Positions 15,647 to 25,125 of a stretch of 64,000 bases of DNA are shown here, piece by piece. The DNA comes from an uncultured Bacteroidales bacterium (GTDB taxonomy: Bacteria; Bacteroidota; Bacteroidia; Bacteroidales; UBA932). The stretch's first letter is position 1, and every line of letters begins with the position of its first letter. Location: positions 1-64,000 of the forward strand of contig ONRD01000005.1 of NCBI GenBank assembly GCA_900320185.1, in the 5' to 3' direction. The notes under the pieces are model-generated. The model was not told the origin of the DNA, made no database searches, and worked only from the letters and a program-made list of their open reading frames with translations. Both the position numbers and the translations under genes were made by a program.

Positions 15647-17107
15647 CTATTTCTCGGGGATGTTCTCGAGCACCGCCTTGAGGAATTCCCAGGTCTGGGC
15701 CACGGTGTCGATCTTCACCCTCTCGTCCGGAGAGTGTGGATGCACGATGGTCGGTCCTATGGAGACCATTTCCCAGTTGGGGTACTTGGCGCCCATGATC
15801 GCGCACTCGAGGCCGCCGTGGGTTGCAGTGATCTTCAGGTCCTTGCCGAAGAGCTTCCTGTAAGTGTCTTCAAGCACCTTGATCATGGGTGTCCCCAACT
15901 TCGGAGTCCAGCCGCTGTAGGCTCCGGAAAGCGAATACCGGGCCCCCGCCAGTTCGAACACATAGCGGATCGAGTCGGCAAGGACCATCTTGGCCTCGTC
16001 GATTGAGCTCCGGGTCAGCGAATGAACGGTAAGGTGGCCCTTCACCGTGCGGATTATTGCCATGTTCGTAGATGTCTCTGTAAGCCCCGGGATGGTGTCG
16101 CTCATCCTGCGTACTCCGTGGGGGCAGGCGATGATGGCCTTCAGCGCCCTGTCGATGACCTTGGGGCTGATGTAGCGGGGAGCCGCCTCGGGGAGCTTCT
16201 CGTAGAACATCACCATGTCCGGATCCGAATACTGGAACTCGAAACGATAGTCACCGAACACCTTGTCCACTACGCTCCTTACCTTGCGGGACAGCGTCGA
16301 AGGGAGGACGAGCACGGCTTCAGCCTCGAATGGGATGGCGTTGCGGAGGGAACCTCCGGTGATTCCTGCGACCTTGACATCCGGATACTTGTCGATGACA
16401 GCCTTGAGGATGCGGCAGACCGCCTTGTTGGCGTTGCCCCTGAACAGGGAGATATCCATCCCCGAGTGTCCTCCCTTAAGCCCCTTGACCGTGAGTTTGT
16501 ACGACACCTGTCCTTCGGGTGTCTTGTAAGTCCTGTAGGCGAAGTCGGCGGTGCCATCCACCCCGCCTGCACAGCCGGTGCAGAGTTCGCCTTCGTCCTC
16601 GGAATCGAGATTCAGCAGGATGTCACCCTTGAGGACTCCGGGCTTCAAGGCGTTGGCTCCGGTCATCCCGGTCTCTTCGTCGTAGGTGATGAGGGCCTCG
16701 AGCGGTCCGTGCCTGAGGGTCTTGTCCTGCAGTACGGAAAGGGCGAGGGCCACGCCGATGCCGTTGTCGGCCCCGAGGGTTGTGCCCTTGGCTGCCACCC
16801 ACTCCCCCTTTATCTCCGTCTCGATGGGATCGGTGAGGAAGTCATGCCTTGTGTCGGCGGTCTTCTGGGGGACCATGTCCATGTGCGCCTGCATGATCAC
16901 GCCCTTCCGGTTCTCGAAACCGGGAGTCGCCGCAGCGGTGAATATGATGTTGCCGGTGTCGTCCCTCCTGACGTCCACCCCGTGCTGCCTGCCCCAGGCG
17001 AGAAGGTATTCCTGCACGGCGGCCTCATGCTTTGAAGGACGCGGGACCCTTGTCAGGCCGTAGAAGTTCTCCCAAACGGACTTGGGTTGTAAATCCTTGA
17101 TTGTCAT
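15647..17107 (-). CDS. pepD: aminoacyl-histidine dipeptidase (M20 family, PepD)
   Basis: The 486-residue cytosolic metallopeptidase has the M20 zinc ligands AHMDM (74-78), GADNGIGVA (112-120) and DEETGMTG (143-150). A GHSGMDI segment (near residue 222) and a C-terminal GGLECAIM give the final histidine region. It should cleave Xaa-His and related dipeptides. The length matches PepD proteins (~485). It precedes the rpsF operon on the same strand, with a hairpin between them. Confidence 0.92.
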   Translation of the reverse strand: MTIKDLQPKSVWENFYGLTRVPRPSKHEAAVQEYLLAWGRQHGVDVRRDDTGNIIFTAAATPGFENRKGVIMQAHMDMVPQKTADTRHDFLTDPIETEIKGEWVAAKGTTLGADNGIGVALALSVLQDKTLRHGPLEALITYDEETGMTGANALKPGVLKGDILLNLDSEDEGELCTGCAGGVDGTADFAYRTYKTPEGQVSYKLTVKGLKGGHSGMDISLFRGNANKAVCRILKAVIDKYPDVKVAGITGGSLRNAIPFEAEAVLVLPSTLSRKVRSVVDKVFGDYRFEFQYSDPDMVMFYEKLPEAAPRYISPKVIDRALKAIIACPHGVRRMSDTIPGLTETSTNMAIIRTVKGHLTVHSLTRSSIDEAKMVLADSIRYVFELAGARYSLSGAYSGWTPKLGTPMIKVLEDTYRKLFGKDLKITATHGGLECAIMGAKYPNWEMVSIGPTIVHPHSPDERVKIDTVAQTWEFLKAVLENIPEK

Positions 17108-17134
17108 AATGTAGGTTATTTTATGTGATTGTCG

Positions 17135-18178
17135 TTATTTTCCAAGCGGGAACCAGCTTTCACGGCCCAGCTGGTAGATGGCCATGCGGTCCTGGAGGAC
17201 AGGATTCACTCCGTCCGAGAGGACCACCGTGCATATTGCGGGAATCCTGTAGACAGCGACGTTGCCCTTGGCCGGGGAAGCCTTCCCGGAAGCATCGGCG
17301 ATCTTCTGGGGCTCGATCTTCAGCAGGTAAGGTTTCCCCGAGACATTGTCGGCCGTCACGATACCGTCCGTGTCGGATACCCGGAATGCAATGTAGGTCT
17401 GGCCTTTCTGGTCCTTGGCAGGGACCACGTCACACTTGAGCTTCTGCGTCTGGAAGTCGCTGTAGCCGGTGAAGAGTGACATGTATTCCTTTTCAAGGGC
17501 TTCGATCTCGGACAAGGCGGCTCCCATGGCCTCACCGCTGTAGGTGGCGTCGGTATCTCCGGTCACGATCTGGATCCTCTTCTTCCGAAGTTCGAAAATC
17601 GTCGAGGCAGCTTCCTGGGCACGCTGTTCCAATGATTTCTGGACCACCATGTTCTGCTGCACGCCGACCCTTCCGTAAGAGGCTCCGGCGTTGTCGGCCC
17701 GATAAAGGGTTGCGGCCTCCGAAGTAAGGTTCGAACTGACTCCCCTGTCGGAGAAATCGGCCGAGGACTGGGAGGTGAACCGCCACTGGGAACCTTCTCC
17801 GAAACTGCCGTCGGAGACTGCTATGAGCCCCTGTGAAGTCAAGGAAAGGAACGAGAGGGCATCCTTGCCGGGATTGATGTAATAGCGGTAGTTCTGGTCC
17901 GCCTCTATGGTCGGAGTCATCCTCACTGCGCTCAGGTGGCACAGCGACTGGTCTTCCGTACGGGCCTCGACTCCGAGGTATTTCTGCGCATACTTGGCAT
18001 AAGGGCCGGCATGGAAGGTTTCACGCACGGCCTCCACCTCGATGACGATCGTCGTCTGGGGAAGGGCGTAGGAAACGGTTCCCATCTGGTCCTGCGCCAT
18101 TGTCTTCAGGCCAGGGAGCAAGGCTCCTGCCAGGCACATGGCAGCCGCAGCTGCTGAAATTGACTTTTTCATATCCAT
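17135..18178 (-). CDS. DUF4831-family exported protein
   Basis: The 347-residue protein has a signal peptide (about residues 1-28). The body starts GTVSYALPQTTIVIEVEAVR, the opening of the Bacteroidota-only DUF4831 family, and contains the family segment YAKYAQKYLGVEARTED. The function is unknown; it is probably periplasmic or envelope-located. It begins about 88 bases after an LpxL-like gene on the same strand and ends 27 bases before pepD. Several membrane-related neighbours suggest an envelope role, but that is weak. Confidence 0.75.
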   Translation of the reverse strand: MDMKKSISAAAAAMCLAGALLPGLKTMAQDQMGTVSYALPQTTIVIEVEAVRETFHAGPYAKYAQKYLGVEARTEDQSLCHLSAVRMTPTIEADQNYRYYINPGKDALSFLSLTSQGLIAVSDGSFGEGSQWRFTSQSSADFSDRGVSSNLTSEAATLYRADNAGASYGRVGVQQNMVVQKSLEQRAQEAASTIFELRKKRIQIVTGDTDATYSGEAMGAALSEIEALEKEYMSLFTGYSDFQTQKLKCDVVPAKDQKGQTYIAFRVSDTDGIVTADNVSGKPYLLKIEPQKIADASGKASPAKGNVAVYRIPAICTVVLSDGVNPVLQDRMAIYQLGRESWFPLGK

Positions 18179-18266
18179 TGTAACATTGTTTGTCTGTCAT
18201 CTCTATTGTCCCGGGCGCCTGGGACGCAAGTCCGCCGGAGGGTCCGGGAGACCTGCCGGCGCAGCG

Positions 18267-19184
18267 TCACCTTTTCCATCTCTTGTGGCTCCACAGGTAA
18301 TTCTCCGGGCACTTTTCCAGATCCGCCTGCAGGAGGTCGTAGTAGCGCTGCATGATCTCGTGCGGAGTCATGCTCCCGGCATCATCGCAGATGGGGACGA
18401 AAGAGCACTTGTAGTGTCCGCGGGATTCCGGCATCATGGAAAGGAACAGGACGCTGTAGCCGAACTTGTGCGCCAGCGAGGCACCTCCCAGCATCGTCTT
18501 GGTAGGCTGGTGCATGAACGTCACCGTGTCGTCGGAAAACGCTCCCTTGTAAGGGCACTGGTCGGTCGGGAACACATAGACCTTCTTGCTGTCCCTGTGC
18601 TCGAGGGCATAGCGGAGTATCTCCCCCGAACTGATGTAGCCCTTGTAACCATACCTCAGCACGGGGGCGCACCTGTTCACGCGCATGACCTCGTCCCAGG
18701 TCTTGCTCCGGAGCGGCTTGTAGACAACGACGACGTCCTCGGTACCGATCATTTCCTTCCTTTCTTCCACGGGGCGGTAGTCATAGCACAGGCAGCCGCC
18801 GGTCAGTTCCCAGTTGCCCGAGTGCGATTCCAGCACCACCACACCGGGTGAATGGGCGAAAGCGTCCTCCAGAACCCCGATGTTTGAATATTCGACAAGA
18901 CGCTTCTTGCGGAGGCGCTCCGGGTTGCGGCAGCCACCGAACCAGACCGTCTCGGCCAGGATCTCTCCCAGATGCCTGTAGAAACCACGGCTTATCCGCT
19001 TGAGTTCCCTGTACTTCCGGTCCGGGAAGGAACGGGCGATGTTGACCGTGACGACATCGCGGCGATAGTGCATCACGTCGCGAAGGAACCAGGCCATTAA
19101 TCCGGAACAAGCATAATGGAAGTCCAGAGGCAAGGCCGACAGGCCCCGCATCAGTCCTTTCATCATGACGGCTCCGATCTTCAT
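18267..19184 (-). CDS. LpxL/HtrB-like lipid A acyltransferase family protein
   Basis: The 305-residue protein contains the acyltransferase motif H-x4-E (HSGNWE, near residue 118) and the SDDTVTFMHQPTKTML block downstream. It has an N-terminal hydrophobic stretch and basic residues typical of LpxL/LpxM enzymes. These add secondary acyl chains to Kdo-lipid A on the inner leaflet. The length matches the family. Which lipid A position it acylates cannot be read from sequence. Confidence 0.87.
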   Translation of the reverse strand: MKIGAVMMKGLMRGLSALPLDFHYACSGLMAWFLRDVMHYRRDVVTVNIARSFPDRKYRELKRISRGFYRHLGEILAETVWFGGCRNPERLRKKRLVEYSNIGVLEDAFAHSPGVVVLESHSGNWELTGGCLCYDYRPVEERKEMIGTEDVVVVYKPLRSKTWDEVMRVNRCAPVLRYGYKGYISSGEILRYALEHRDSKKVYVFPTDQCPYKGAFSDDTVTFMHQPTKTMLGGASLAHKFGYSVLFLSMMPESRGHYKCSFVPICDDAGSMTPHEIMQRYYDLLQADLEKCPENYLWSHKRWKR

Positions 19185-19363
19185 CTCGACAGTCCCTGCA
19201 ATCTACAGCTGCGCAGTCGCAGTTATCAATTTACAAATATAGCAATAGTTCGTTAATTTTATAAAGACCAGGGTCTCGTCCCCGGCGCAAAGGGAGCTAG
19301 AGCACCTGGGAACCGCCCCCCTCGCTCCGCACTTTCGCGAGTTCCCGGAGCGGTGGCGGCACT

Positions 19364-20284
19364 CTACCTGGACGTGGGGCCGGCCTTGCGGGGAGGCATC
19401 CTGTCCCTCAGCCCTTCCGCCACGTCAAGGAGCCTCGAAAGGATCCCGTCCCTCTCCCCGTCGGGTGCCTCGAGGCTCTGATGGTGGGCCTCAAGGACAC
19501 AATCGCCGCAGTAGCCGACTTCTTCAAGGGCAGAGAGGAAGAGGTCGAAGTCTATTGTCCCGTCTCCGGGGATAAGGTGTTCGTCACCGTTGGCATGATT
19601 GTCCTGGATATGTACGGAAAGAGGCGCGACGCTGCATTCCTTTATGACGTCGGGAGAGTAGCCGCTGCACCAGGCGTGCCCGACGTCGAAACACCAGCCG
19701 AAGTACGGGCTTCCGACTTCCTTGACAAGGTCGGCAATGATGCGGGGATTCTTGGACGCACCCCAGAGAATGTTCTCGGAGAGCAGGACGACTCCCTTTT
19801 CCCTGGCCATGGAAAGCCACTTCCGGATGGCGGACGCATTCACGGAGATGAATTCCGTACTGTCCTCGATGACCTTGCCGTCGATCCTGAAGACCGGATG
19901 CACGACAAGGTAGCCGGCACCGAGGACTCCGGCCACTTCGATGGAACGGGAGAGCCATCTGTCGTTGTCGGCCTCCCCGGGTGCATGGGCATGGGTGTAA
20001 GGTATACCGACCTTGTCGGCATGGGCACGCAGGGACTTTCCCCAATCGAGGTATCCGTCCGAGATGAAGGGAGAACCTTCAAAGAGCCAGTAATCCAGCC
20101 CCATGTCGATTCCTTCGTAGCCAAGACGGGCGAGCCGGTCGATTGCCTTTTCGGCCGGGTAGCCGTCTTCGAAGACATCGGTCGTCGTCACGATCCTGGG
20201 GGGCAAGGTCCCGTTTCGCGAACATGATGCCGCCAGGGAGATTGACACCATGGCCGCAATGAAGATCCTTGGAACACGATTCAT
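19364..20284 (-). CDS. secreted sugar phosphate isomerase/epimerase-like TIM-barrel lipoprotein
   Basis: I placed the start at MNRVPRIFIAAMVSISLAAS; the upstream ATG would add 36 non-signal residues. The signal ends at a lipobox cysteine (residue 21, AASC), so the product should be a lipoprotein. The rest (about 30-305) is an AP-endonuclease-2/xylose-isomerase-like barrel with GYEGIDMGLDYWL at the start and the metal-ligand pattern of HPVF, VLLSENILW, WCFDVGHAW and VLEAHH. The family is diverse and the substrate is unknown. A GC-rich perfect stem (19323-19352) lies past the stop without a T run. Confidence 0.8.
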   Translation of the reverse strand: MNRVPRIFIAAMVSISLAASCSRNGTLPPRIVTTTDVFEDGYPAEKAIDRLARLGYEGIDMGLDYWLFEGSPFISDGYLDWGKSLRAHADKVGIPYTHAHAPGEADNDRWLSRSIEVAGVLGAGYLVVHPVFRIDGKVIEDSTEFISVNASAIRKWLSMAREKGVVLLSENILWGASKNPRIIADLVKEVGSPYFGWCFDVGHAWCSGYSPDVIKECSVAPLSVHIQDNHANGDEHLIPGDGTIDFDLFLSALEEVGYCGDCVLEAHHQSLEAPDGERDGILSRLLDVAEGLRDRMPPRKAGPTSR

Positions 20285-20423
20285 GGTCATTATTCTTCTT
20301 GAAAAGCAACTGCAATATAGCGAATAAATGGCTAAATGGCAATGCCGGGCTCTGCCGGGTGATGCCCGGGAGCGATAAATTTGGAAATTCATCCAATTCT
20401 CCGTAAATTAGTGAATCGGTTCG

Positions 20424-20457
20424 CCGGCCCTGGAGAGACGCTATCCAGGATGGCCGG
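20424..20457. other. GC-rich hairpin between divergent genes
   Basis: CCGGCC pairs with GGCCGG, and CTGGA pairs with TCCAG just inside. It lies in the 280-base gap between the divergent TIM-barrel and POT transporter genes, about 110 bases before the POT start. No T run follows. Apart from this I see no gene in the gap. Confidence 0.35.
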
Positions 20458-20566
20458 AGAGATGCGGCCCAGGAGCAGGCGCCCTCCCGCACTCCTCCCG
20501 CCCAGGAGGTCGGAGCCGCTGCGTTTTGACTGGATATCAATTACAAACTAAACAGGATAACTTTTT

Positions 20567-22261
20567 ATGTTCAAAGGTCAACCTAAAGGTCTATTCGCCC
20601 TTGCCCTCGCCAACACAGGCGAGCGCTTCGGCTACTACACGATGCTGGCCATCTTCATGCTCTTCCTCCAGGCCAAGTTCGGCTGGGAGCAGGCAACGGC
20701 CAGCCAGGTCTACTCCATCTTCCTGGCTGCGGTGTACTTCATGCCGGTAGCCGGAGGCTGGCTTGCCGACAAGATCGGATTCGGCAAATGCGTAGTCACG
20801 GGAATATGCGTCATGTTCCTGGGATATCTCGTGCTGGCGGTCCCTACCGCGGCAAACGGATTCGGCGTCGCCGTGATGCTGGTCGCGCTCCTGCTGATCT
20901 CGGTCGGAACCGGCCTGTTCAAAGGCAACCTGCAGGTACTCGTAGGCAATCTCTATGACGATCCCAAGTACTCGGCGAAGAGGGACAGCGCCTTCAGCCT
21001 GTTCTACATGGCCATCAACATCGGCGCCATGTTCGCTCCCGCCGCAGCTACCGCCATCACCAACAGGTTCCTCGCCAAGGCCGGCCTGATCTACAAGGCC
21101 GCCATCCCGGCCCTTGCCCACCAGCACATGGCAGGTACGATCACCGCCGAAGGTTCCGCAGAGCTGACCGGCCTGATGGCCAAGATGCCCGGCCAGGAAG
21201 CCGCTTCGATGGGACTCGACCAGTTCTGCCCCTACTACATTGAAAAGCTCTCCTCTTCCTACAACATGGGATTCGCCGTCGCCTGCATCTCCCTGATCGT
21301 GTCCATGGCGATCTACTTCGCCTGCCGCGCATGGTTCAAGCATGCCGACTTGAACGCAAAGCAGGCCAAGGAAACCGGGAGCAACTACGTCGAACTCACT
21401 CCCAAGCAGACAAAGGAGCGTGTCGTCGCCCTCTGCCTCGTCTTCGCGGTCGTGATCTTCTTCTGGATGGCCTTCCACCAGAACGGACAGTCCCTGACAT
21501 GGTTCGCGCGTGACTACACCCAGAGCGTAGCCACCGGATGGACCAGGATAGGCTTCAACATCTGGGCCCTCTTCCTGATTGCAGTCTCGGTCTACACCCT
21601 CTTCGGAATATTCCAGTCAGAGAAAAACAGCAGCAAGGCAATCTGCGGCGTCGCCACGGCCGCCCTGTGGTGCGGGGCCTATGCGATCTACCACAACCTG
21701 GCGAACCCTCTCGACATCCAGCCGCAGCTCTTCCAGCAGTTCAACCCGTTCTATGTGGTCGCCCTGACCCCGGTATCGATGGCCCTGTTCAGCGCCCTGG
21801 CCGCAAGGAAGACGCCGAAACACCCTGAAGGGATGGAGCCTTCCGCCCCGAAGAAAATCTGCCTTGGAATGTTCGTCGCCGCGCTCGGCTATCTCGTGAT
21901 GATCTTCGCATCCAAGGGGCAGGCATCTCCTGCCGCCCTCAACGGGACAGTCTCCCCCGACCCGGTGGTTCCTACCTACCTTATGGGTACCTACCTGGTG
22001 CTGACCTTCGCCGAACTGCTCCTCAGCCCGATGGGCATCTCGTTCGTCTCGAAGGTTGCTCCTCCCAAGTACAAAGGACTCATGATGGGCCTTTGGTTCG
22101 CAGCCACGGCGGTCGGCAACTACCTGAGTTCCATTCCGGGCCTTCTCTGGAAGAAGGTCTCGCTCACTGCCAACTGGGGCATCCTGATGGCCTTGTGCAT
22201 CGCCGCAGGACTCGTGATGCTCGCCATGCTCAAGAAACTCGAGGCGGCCACGAAAGATTAA
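20567..22261 (+). CDS. POT/PTR family proton-dependent oligopeptide transporter
   Basis: The 564-residue polytopic protein starts with NTGERFGYYTM (residues 16-26), the POT ExxERFxYY signature, and has SLFYMAINIGA (near 144). It has about twelve to fourteen membrane segments with a longer central insertion (around 175-220) of alternating loops. It should import di- and tripeptides with protons. It has divergent orientation to the TIM-barrel lipoprotein. It is convergent with the TIGR02757 gene, the two stops being only nine bases apart. Confidence 0.88.
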   Translation: MFKGQPKGLFALALANTGERFGYYTMLAIFMLFLQAKFGWEQATASQVYSIFLAAVYFMPVAGGWLADKIGFGKCVVTGICVMFLGYLVLAVPTAANGFGVAVMLVALLLISVGTGLFKGNLQVLVGNLYDDPKYSAKRDSAFSLFYMAINIGAMFAPAAATAITNRFLAKAGLIYKAAIPALAHQHMAGTITAEGSAELTGLMAKMPGQEAASMGLDQFCPYYIEKLSSSYNMGFAVACISLIVSMAIYFACRAWFKHADLNAKQAKETGSNYVELTPKQTKERVVALCLVFAVVIFFWMAFHQNGQSLTWFARDYTQSVATGWTRIGFNIWALFLIAVSVYTLFGIFQSEKNSSKAICGVATAALWCGAYAIYHNLANPLDIQPQLFQQFNPFYVVALTPVSMALFSALAARKTPKHPEGMEPSAPKKICLGMFVAALGYLVMIFASKGQASPAALNGTVSPDPVVPTYLMGTYLVLTFAELLLSPMGISFVSKVAPPKYKGLMMGLWFAATAVGNYLSSIPGLLWKKVSLTANWGILMALCIAAGLVMLAMLKKLEAATKD

Positions 22262-22269
22262 GATTTCCG

Positions 22270-22971
22270 TCAGGGATGGGTGACCCCGTAGCCGAACAGC
22301 GAAAAGTCACCCTTGCAGGGATCACCGGGGAATATGTCATCGAACACCCCGGTGATTTCCTTTACCGTCACGAGGTCCTTGGCCTTGCGTGAAGTCAATC
22401 CCAGTGCGGTGGCTTCGTCATGGACATGGACGTCCAGGGGGATGAGCAGGCTCCCGGGATCGGTGTCCTTCCACAGGCCCAGGTCCACTTTCCCGTCGTC
22501 CCTGACCATCCAGCGCCGCATCATGTTTATCTTCTTGTTCGGAGCCTTTGGATCAGGCTTCTGGCCGAAAACCGCCACACGGACCTGTTCCGGGGTCAGC
22601 GGCTCCATGCTGGGGAACTCCTCGTACAGAGACCTCAGGCGGGCGCATATGGCCGAGACATCGCTCCATTTCACCGTACGGTGGATACTTGCCGGATCGG
22701 ACCTCCACTCCCCCTTCATCACATAGTCGTAGGGTTTCCATCCCATCTCGTCGAAGAGCCTGCCGCAGTCGCGGACTATCATCGCCCGCCTGCCCCAGGC
22801 GAAATGGGCTGCAAAGACTGCGGCGACCTCCACATCCTTCAAGGAGTTCTTCCCGGCCCTGAAGCCGGCGGCGAAATGCCTCGGGAAAGCGATCGGATCC
22901 TCTTCGAAGTAGCGAGGGTCGTTATAGGTTTCAGCCCATTCGATGAGCAGTGATCTTGTACGGTCGTCCAT
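22270..22971 (-). CDS. TIGR02757/DUF2400 family protein
   Basis: The 233-residue protein matches the family by the N-terminal YNDPRYFEEDPIAFPRHF, followed by AAVFAAHFAWGRRAMIV, and by the C-terminal region with LDVHVHDEATALGL. The family is widespread in Bacteroidota and has no assigned reaction. Helical content suggests a soluble cytoplasmic protein. It is divergent from the zeta-like kinase gene. Confidence 0.85.
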   Translation of the reverse strand: MDDRTRSLLIEWAETYNDPRYFEEDPIAFPRHFAAGFRAGKNSLKDVEVAAVFAAHFAWGRRAMIVRDCGRLFDEMGWKPYDYVMKGEWRSDPASIHRTVKWSDVSAICARLRSLYEEFPSMEPLTPEQVRVAVFGQKPDPKAPNKKINMMRRWMVRDDGKVDLGLWKDTDPGSLLIPLDVHVHDEATALGLTSRKAKDLVTVKEITGVFDDIFPGDPCKGDFSLFGYGVTHP

Positions 22972-22998
22972 AAATCTGAATTATACCGCAAAAATACT

Positions 22999-23006
22999 TA
23001 AATTTG
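22999..23006 (+). promoter_or_regulatory. candidate -7 box for the zeta-tldDE operon
   Basis: TAAATTTG fits TAnnTTTG. It would place the transcript start near 23013, which favours the ATG at 23053 over the one at 23020 for the first gene. Confidence 0.5.
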
Positions 23007-23052
23007 CATTATTGCAACAATGGCCCGCCTGACGGGACACGGACTCGGATCG

Positions 23053-23673
23053 ATGCCAAGGCTTTTCATAATATCGGGCTGCAACGGCTCCGGAAAGACG
23101 ACTGCCTCCTATTCTCTGCTCCCGGAGATCCTGGAGTGCAGCCAGTTCGTGAATTCGGACGAGTTCGCCAAGTATTTCGCTCCCTTCAATCCGGAGAAAG
23201 CCTATGTGGCGGCCAGCCGCTACATGCTCCTTAAGATACGCTACCTGTTCGAGCACAGGGCCGATTTTTGCATAGAGACGACCCTTGCCACGAGGTCCCT
23301 TCTCCAGATAATAAAGAAGGCGCAGTCCGACGGGTACTTTGTCACGATCATCTATTTCTGGCTGAATTCCCCGGACCTTGCAGTGGCCAGGGTGGCGGCC
23401 AGGGTTGCCGCCGGAGGGCACAACATCCAGGAAGAGACCGTGAGACGCCGCTACAACATGGGACTGCACTACCTGTTCAGGGACTTCATGCCCATCTGTG
23501 ACAAGTGGGTGCTCGCCGACAACTCGGAGGTCCCGTTCAAGGTGGTGGCGGAAGGGGACAAGGACGGCATGATCGTTCGCGACACAGCCCGTTTCGCAAC
23601 GATCAAGAAGATGAATGAAGCCTACGAGAAGCAGTTGGCTGCCGAGCGTAAGGCACAAAGACAGAACAGATGA
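23053..23673 (+). CDS. zeta-toxin-like P-loop kinase family protein
   Basis: The 206-residue protein starts MPRLFIISGCNGSGKTTASY, with the Walker A loop at residues 9-16. It continues with ETTLATR, a SDG segment and RRYNMGLHYL, as in zeta-toxin/AAA_33-type small kinases. The start at 23053 gives the normal family beginning; an ATG at 23020 would leave almost no leader. Zeta toxins phosphorylate UDP-GlcNAc, but many chromosomal relatives have other roles. No epsilon-type antitoxin is encoded next to it. Its stop overlaps the start of tldD by four bases (ATGA), so expression is coupled to TldD. Confidence 0.75.
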   Translation: MPRLFIISGCNGSGKTTASYSLLPEILECSQFVNSDEFAKYFAPFNPEKAYVAASRYMLLKIRYLFEHRADFCIETTLATRSLLQIIKKAQSDGYFVTIIYFWLNSPDLAVARVAARVAAGGHNIQEETVRRRYNMGLHYLFRDFMPICDKWVLADNSEVPFKVVAEGDKDGMIVRDTARFATIKKMNEAYEKQLAAERKAQRQNR

Positions 23674-25124
23674 CTAAAGACTATTATCTCGGGTTATTCA
23701 ATGTGACCGAAGATCAGTTGCAGAAGCTTTCAGCCGAAGGGATAGCCGGTGGCGGCAGCTACTGCGACCTTTTCTTTGAAAGCACTTCCTACAGCGACCT
23801 GCTTCTTCGGGACGGGAGCGTGGCGGCAGGAGGATTCCACATCGACCATGGAGTCGGGATCAGGGTCCTGCAAGGAGACAAGACCGGCTACGCATACTCT
23901 GAAAGCACGGACGCAAGGGCAATGTCCCAGGCAGTCAGGGCCGCGTCGAAGATTGCCGCCGGCGGCGGAGTCCCCGTGGCCGCGGTGAAGCGTCCCGGCG
24001 GCAGCGGGGAGCCCCTCAAGGGCGGCTTCCCCTGCAGCGGAGGGTGTCCGGACCGCTATCCGATGGACAACGACTGGAGGCTCTCCCAGGCTTCCATGTT
24101 CGTTCCCTACCTGGAAGAACTCGAACGGAAGATCGCCGCGAAGGACAGCAGGGCCGAGAAAATCATCATATCCCTCAACGACCAGGTCAGCGATATCCTC
24201 ATGTACAACTCCCTTGGAGAGTTGACCCATGACACCAGGCCGCTTGCTTCCCTTGCCGTGTCGGTCGTGTTTTCGTGGCAGGGAAAGATAGAGAACAAGA
24301 CTGTCTCCAGAAGCTTCCGTACCGGTTCCGAGATGCTCGGGCCCGGCCTGCTGGAAGAGATAGCCTCCGAGGCAGTGGCTGGGATAGACGAGAGATTCCA
24401 GGCGCGGCGACCCAAGGGAGGGCAGATGCCGGTCGTGATGGGAGCAGGTGCCTCCGGGATACTCCTCCATGAAGCGATGGGGCATGCCTTCGAGGCTGAT
24501 TTCAACCGCAAGGGCCAGTCCATATTCAGCGACAGGATGGGAAAGAGGATCTGCATGGAGGGCATCTCGATAGTCGACGACGGGACCATTGCAGGCAACA
24601 GGGGCGCAGTGAACTTCGACGACGAAGGCATACCGGGCCAGAAGACTTTCATGGTCGAGGACGGAGTCCTCACAAGCTACCTCCACGACAGGATCAGCGC
24701 AGGTTTCTACGGAGTAGCCCCCACCGGAAACGGCAGGAGGGAAAGTTTCCGCTACGCCCCCCTTCCCAGGATGCGGGCGACTTACATGCTCGGAGGCGAC
24801 GCCAGGAAGGAAGACCTCATAGCATCGGTCGACAAGGGAATATTCGTGGACGAGTTCAGCAACGGCCAGGTCCAGATCGGAGAAGGCGACTTCACTTTCT
24901 ACGTCAAGAGCGGCTTCCTTATCGAGAAGGGCTGCCTGACCGCCCCGGTGAAGGACATCAACATCATAGGGAACGGGCCCCAGGCCCTCGCCGACATCAT
25001 CGGAGTCGGGAACGACCTTGTGGTCGACGAAGGAGCCTGGACCTGCGGAAAAGGGCAGAGCTGCCCGGTCTCGTGCGGCATCCCTACGGTGCTCATCAAG
25101 AATCTAACGGTTGGAGGAGAATAG
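23670..25124 (+). CDS. tldD: TldD-family metallopeptidase subunit
   Basis: The 484-residue protein has the catalytic motif HEAMGHAFEAD with H267, E268 and H272 (HExxxH). It also has the C-terminal block with CGKGQSCPVSCGIPTVL typical of TldD. The partner gene for TldE/PmbA follows one base after the stop. In other bacteria the TldD/TldE heterodimer processes small peptides such as microcin B17 and CcdA. No candidate precursor peptide was found in the window. It is a member of a tightly packed operon from 23053 to 30030. Confidence 0.93.
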   Translation: MTKDYYLGLFNVTEDQLQKLSAEGIAGGGSYCDLFFESTSYSDLLLRDGSVAAGGFHIDHGVGIRVLQGDKTGYAYSESTDARAMSQAVRAASKIAAGGGVPVAAVKRPGGSGEPLKGGFPCSGGCPDRYPMDNDWRLSQASMFVPYLEELERKIAAKDSRAEKIIISLNDQVSDILMYNSLGELTHDTRPLASLAVSVVFSWQGKIENKTVSRSFRTGSEMLGPGLLEEIASEAVAGIDERFQARRPKGGQMPVVMGAGASGILLHEAMGHAFEADFNRKGQSIFSDRMGKRICMEGISIVDDGTIAGNRGAVNFDDEGIPGQKTFMVEDGVLTSYLHDRISAGFYGVAPTGNGRRESFRYAPLPRMRATYMLGGDARKEDLIASVDKGIFVDEFSNGQVQIGEGDFTFYVKSGFLIEKGCLTAPVKDINIIGNGPQALADIIGVGNDLVVDEGAWTCGKGQSCPVSCGIPTVLIKNLTVGGE

Positions 25125-25125
25125 G

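Noticed and set aside
16022-17035. 337-residue frame opposite pepD
   Set aside because: Antisense shadow of a well-supported gene; no domain or promoter.
19200-19363. tRNA-like stem in the gap after the LpxL-like gene
   Set aside because: There is a GC-rich stem but no cloverleaf, no anticodon arm and no T-loop sequence.
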